From NCBI GenBank assembly GCA_000435975.1, contig FR884142.1, positions 8,018 through 25,073 of the forward strand: 17,056 nt of DNA, in the 5' to 3' direction. Numbering within the stretch: the stretch's first letter is position 1; each line of letters opens with the position of its first letter. This DNA comes from Oscillibacter sp. CAG:241 (GTDB lineage Bacteria; Bacillota; Clostridia; Oscillospirales; Oscillospiraceae). Positions 15,383 through 17,056 of the stretch are shown in pieces. The notes below the pieces were generated by a model that was not told where the DNA came from, ran no database searches, and was given only the letters and a program-made list of their open reading frames with translations. A program made the position numbers and the translations under genes.

Positions 15383-15436
15383 CAAAGAAGAAATGCGGCT
15401 GACCATGGTCAGCCGCATTTCTTCTTTGTTATTTCA
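15383..15436. terminator. Bidirectional terminator, 46-bp perfect palindrome
   Basis: Bases 15383-15428 form a perfect palindrome centred on CCATGG, with a GC-rich middle (GCGGCTGACC/GGTCAGCCGC) and purine- and pyrimidine-rich arms (AAAGAAGAAA/TTTCTTCTTT). The right arm plus TTATTTC gives a U-rich exit for plus-strand transcripts. The left arm gives the same for minus-strand ones. It starts 8 bp after one stop codon and ends 28 bp from the stop of the convergent xdhC, as expected for a shared terminator. Confidence 0.88.
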
Positions 15437-15456
15437 GGAATGACCCGTAGTCGGGA

Positions 15457-16482
15457 TCACCCGTGCATGGGGCAGCCGTGGGGAGTGGGCCCCCGGCGCT
15501 GCGCCCGGACCTGGATCATCTCTCCGGCGATGCTGACGGCGATCTCCTCCGGCGTCACCGCCAGGATGGGGGTGCCGATGGGGGTGTGCACCAGGGCGAT
15601 GGCCTCCTCCGAAATGCCCGCCTCCCGAAGCCGCTGGTTCACCGACGCGGTTTTGCGACGGGAGCCGATGACTCCCACATAGGCGAAGGCCCCCCGCAGC
15701 ACCTGGTCCTCCACCTGGAAGTCCCGCATATGGCCGCTGGTCATGATGACCACAAAGTCCTCCTCCGTCACGGTGAGATAGTCGCTGATGCGGGTGAAAT
15801 CCCCGCAGATCACCTGCTCCGCCGTGGGGAACAGGGAGGTGTTGGCCAGCTCCGGCCGGTCGTCGAATACCACCGGGCGGAAGTCCACCGTGGTCAGCAG
15901 AGGGCACAGGGCCTGAGAAATGTGTCCCGCGCCGAACAGCAGCGCCCGCTGACCGATAGGCAGAGGCAGGGAGATGTATCCCGCTGCCATGGAAAAGCCC
16001 GGGGTCCGCAGGGCCTGGGCAATATCCTCCGGCAGACTGCCGGCAGCGACGGTTTCCTTATCCAACAGCGCCGGAGCGGAGCCGTCCTCCGCCAGCACCA
16101 GCCACCCGGCGGTGTGCTGCTCCAGCAGAGCCAGGGCCCGGCTGGCGGTGTCGTTCCACAGGGGATCCTCCGCCGGAATGAACTGGAAATGGGCCGTGAC
16201 GTCGCCGCCGCAGACCATGCCGATATCCCGCTCCGGAGTCTGGTGCAGGGGAAACTCCCGGATGCAGGAGCGGCGCTGGTCCAGCAGCTCCCGGCACAGT
16301 TGGATGCTGCGCCCCTCCACCGCGCCGCCGCCGATGGTACCCACCAGGCGGCCTTCGGCTCCCACCAGCATCTGTGCTCCGGCCTTCCGGGGGGCGCTGC
16401 CCCGGTCGGCGATCAGCGTCACCAGCACCGTGTCCCGGCGCTTCTCCACCTCGTAAAACAGTTGGGAAAAAATCTGCTTCAT
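15457..16482 (-). CDS. xdhC: XdhC/CoxI-family molybdenum-cofactor maturation protein
   Basis: XdhC-family proteins bind molybdenum cofactor, protect it and help its sulfuration and insertion into xanthine-dehydrogenase-type hydroxylases. The 341-residue protein shows both family domains. The XdhC/CoxI N-terminal domain has RGSAPRKAGAQML (27-39), GTIGGGAVE (48-56) and GMVCGG (88-93). The C-terminal Rossmann domain has FGAGHISQAL (183-192), TSGHMRD (248-254) and YVGVIGSRRK (268-277). The tail ends HGCPMHG, a possible metal-binding end, which is speculation. I chose the ATG at 16480-16482, preceded by AAGGA; a longer frame to 16539 reads back through the end of hypB without a ribosome site. It starts 4 bp after hypB and is probably in the same operon. 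No molybdenum hydroxylase gene is inside the window. Confidence 0.93.
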   Translation of the reverse strand: MKQIFSQLFYEVEKRRDTVLVTLIADRGSAPRKAGAQMLVGAEGRLVGTIGGGAVEGRSIQLCRELLDQRRSCIREFPLHQTPERDIGMVCGGDVTAHFQFIPAEDPLWNDTASRALALLEQHTAGWLVLAEDGSAPALLDKETVAAGSLPEDIAQALRTPGFSMAAGYISLPLPIGQRALLFGAGHISQALCPLLTTVDFRPVVFDDRPELANTSLFPTAEQVICGDFTRISDYLTVTEEDFVVIMTSGHMRDFQVEDQVLRGAFAYVGVIGSRRKTASVNQRLREAGISEEAIALVHTPIGTPILAVTPEEIAVSIAGEMIQVRAQRRGPTPHGCPMHG

Positions 16483-16486
16483 GACG

Positions 16487-17056
16487 TTATCCTTTTTTCC
16501 AGGCTTCCGTCTCCTCCAGCAGCCACTGACGCCAGGCATCCACGCCCAGGCCGGACTTGGCGGAGATGGGGAAAATCTTCAGGTTGGGATTGCGCCGGTG
16601 AGCGTACTCCACCACCTTGTCCATATCGAAGTCGAAATACGGCAGCACGTCGATCTTGTTGATAATCAGCGCGTCGCACACTGTGAAGATCAAGGGGTAC
16701 TTCAGGGGCTTGTCGTGGCCCTCGGGCACGGAAAGGATCATGGCGTTTTTCACCGCGCCGGTGTCGAACTCCGCAGGGCACACCAGGTTGCCCACATTCT
16801 CCAGCACCACCAGGTCCAGGTCATCGGTGCCCAGCTCCCGCAGTCCCTGCTCGGTCATCCCGGCGTCCAGGTGGCACATGCCGCCGGTGTGCAGCTGGAT
16901 GGACCGGACCCCGGCGTTGGCCATGGCGGCGGCGTCCACGTCGGAGTCGATGTCCGCCTCCATAACGCCCATGCGCAGCTGATCCTTCAGGCCCTCCACG
17001 GTCCGCAGCAGGGTGGTGGTCTTGCCGCTGCCCGGAGAGGACATCAGATTCAGCAG
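16487..17056 (-). CDS. hypB: HypB nickel-insertion GTPase (5' end cut by window edge)
   Basis: HypB is a SIMIBI-class GTPase that delivers nickel to [NiFe]-hydrogenase, and in some bacteria to urease, with HypA. The visible 189 codons run open to base 17056, so roughly the first 30 residues are missing. Numbering from the internal Met at 17042-17044, the P-loop SSPGSGKTTT (2-11) is intact. The CH pair of the metal site appears in GGMCHLDAGM (about 54-63) and its partner Cys in ENVGNLVCPAEFDTGA (about 82-97). The guanine-specificity motif NKID follows in LIINKIDVLPYFDFD. No His-rich nickel-storage stretch is visible in this part. xdhC follows after 4 bp, an unusual partner for a hydrogenase gene. 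Family call is secure; its client enzyme is not known from this window. Confidence 0.94.
   Translation of the reverse strand: MLNLMSSPGSGKTTTLLRTVEGLKDQLRMGVMEADIDSDVDAAAMANAGVRSIQLHTGGMCHLDAGMTEQGLRELGTDDLDLVVLENVGNLVCPAEFDTGAVKNAMILSVPEGHDKPLKYPLIFTVCDALIINKIDVLPYFDFDMDKVVEYAHRRNPNLKIFPISAKSGLGVDAWRQWLLEETEAWKKG

Noticed and set aside
16483..16539. Longer XdhC start at 16539
   Set aside because: It overlaps the end of hypB out of frame and lacks a ribosome site. MKQIF at 16482 has AAGGA and fits family starts.

Overview
The window is about 17 kb of GC-rich, gene-dense chromosome from a Gram-positive-type bacterium. The Clostridia-like order of parA/parB, mreC-mreD-mrdA, maf, dut, zapA-U32 and dnaD-dnaI homologues, the spaced GGAGG ribosome sites and the parS sequences point to a Bacillota/Clostridia member. 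The GC-rich codon use fits an Oscillospiraceae/Ruminococcaceae-like gut anaerobe, but that family assignment is inference. There is no rRNA, tRNA, CRISPR array, insertion sequence or phage.

Layout. (1) 1-1450: chromosome segregation. parB (cut by the left edge) and parA are on the minus strand, with two parS sites and a sigma-A-type promoter upstream of parA. (2) 1459-7851: a tightly packed minus-strand run dut - maf - mreC - mreD - mrdA (PBP2) - GH13 alpha-amylase-family enzyme. Gaps are 4-15 bp, so one transcript is likely. It combines nucleotide-pool hygiene, elongasome/peptidoglycan genes and a glucan hydrolase. It ends in a hairpin terminator whose stem is a perfect parS site. (3) 7917-10339: zapA and a U32-family protein, overlapping by ATGA, behind an extended -10 promoter. 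(4) 10535-12458, plus strand, divergent from zapA: a DnaD-domain protein and a DnaI/DnaC-like AAA+ helicase loader. (5) 12459-14350: a CstA-family transporter gene with a regulatory-looking 320-bp leader and a hairpin behind it. (6) 14370-15374: an unrecognised membrane protein with a PH/GRAM-like N-terminus. It is separated from the convergent xdhC by a 46-bp perfect palindrome that acts as a bidirectional terminator. (7) 15457-17056, minus: xdhC and a hypB cut by the right edge.

The window joins chromosome partitioning, cell elongation, division and replication initiation, then moves to nutrient uptake and metal-cofactor maturation. Most of it is core biology. The items most worth a second look are: an mrdA reading frame broken by a 35-bp imperfect tandem repeat just before the catalytic serine, where removing one copy restores exactly 697 codons; the parS site that doubles as a terminator stem; the hypB-xdhC pair; and the structured cstA leader. 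I found no convincing new multi-gene system.
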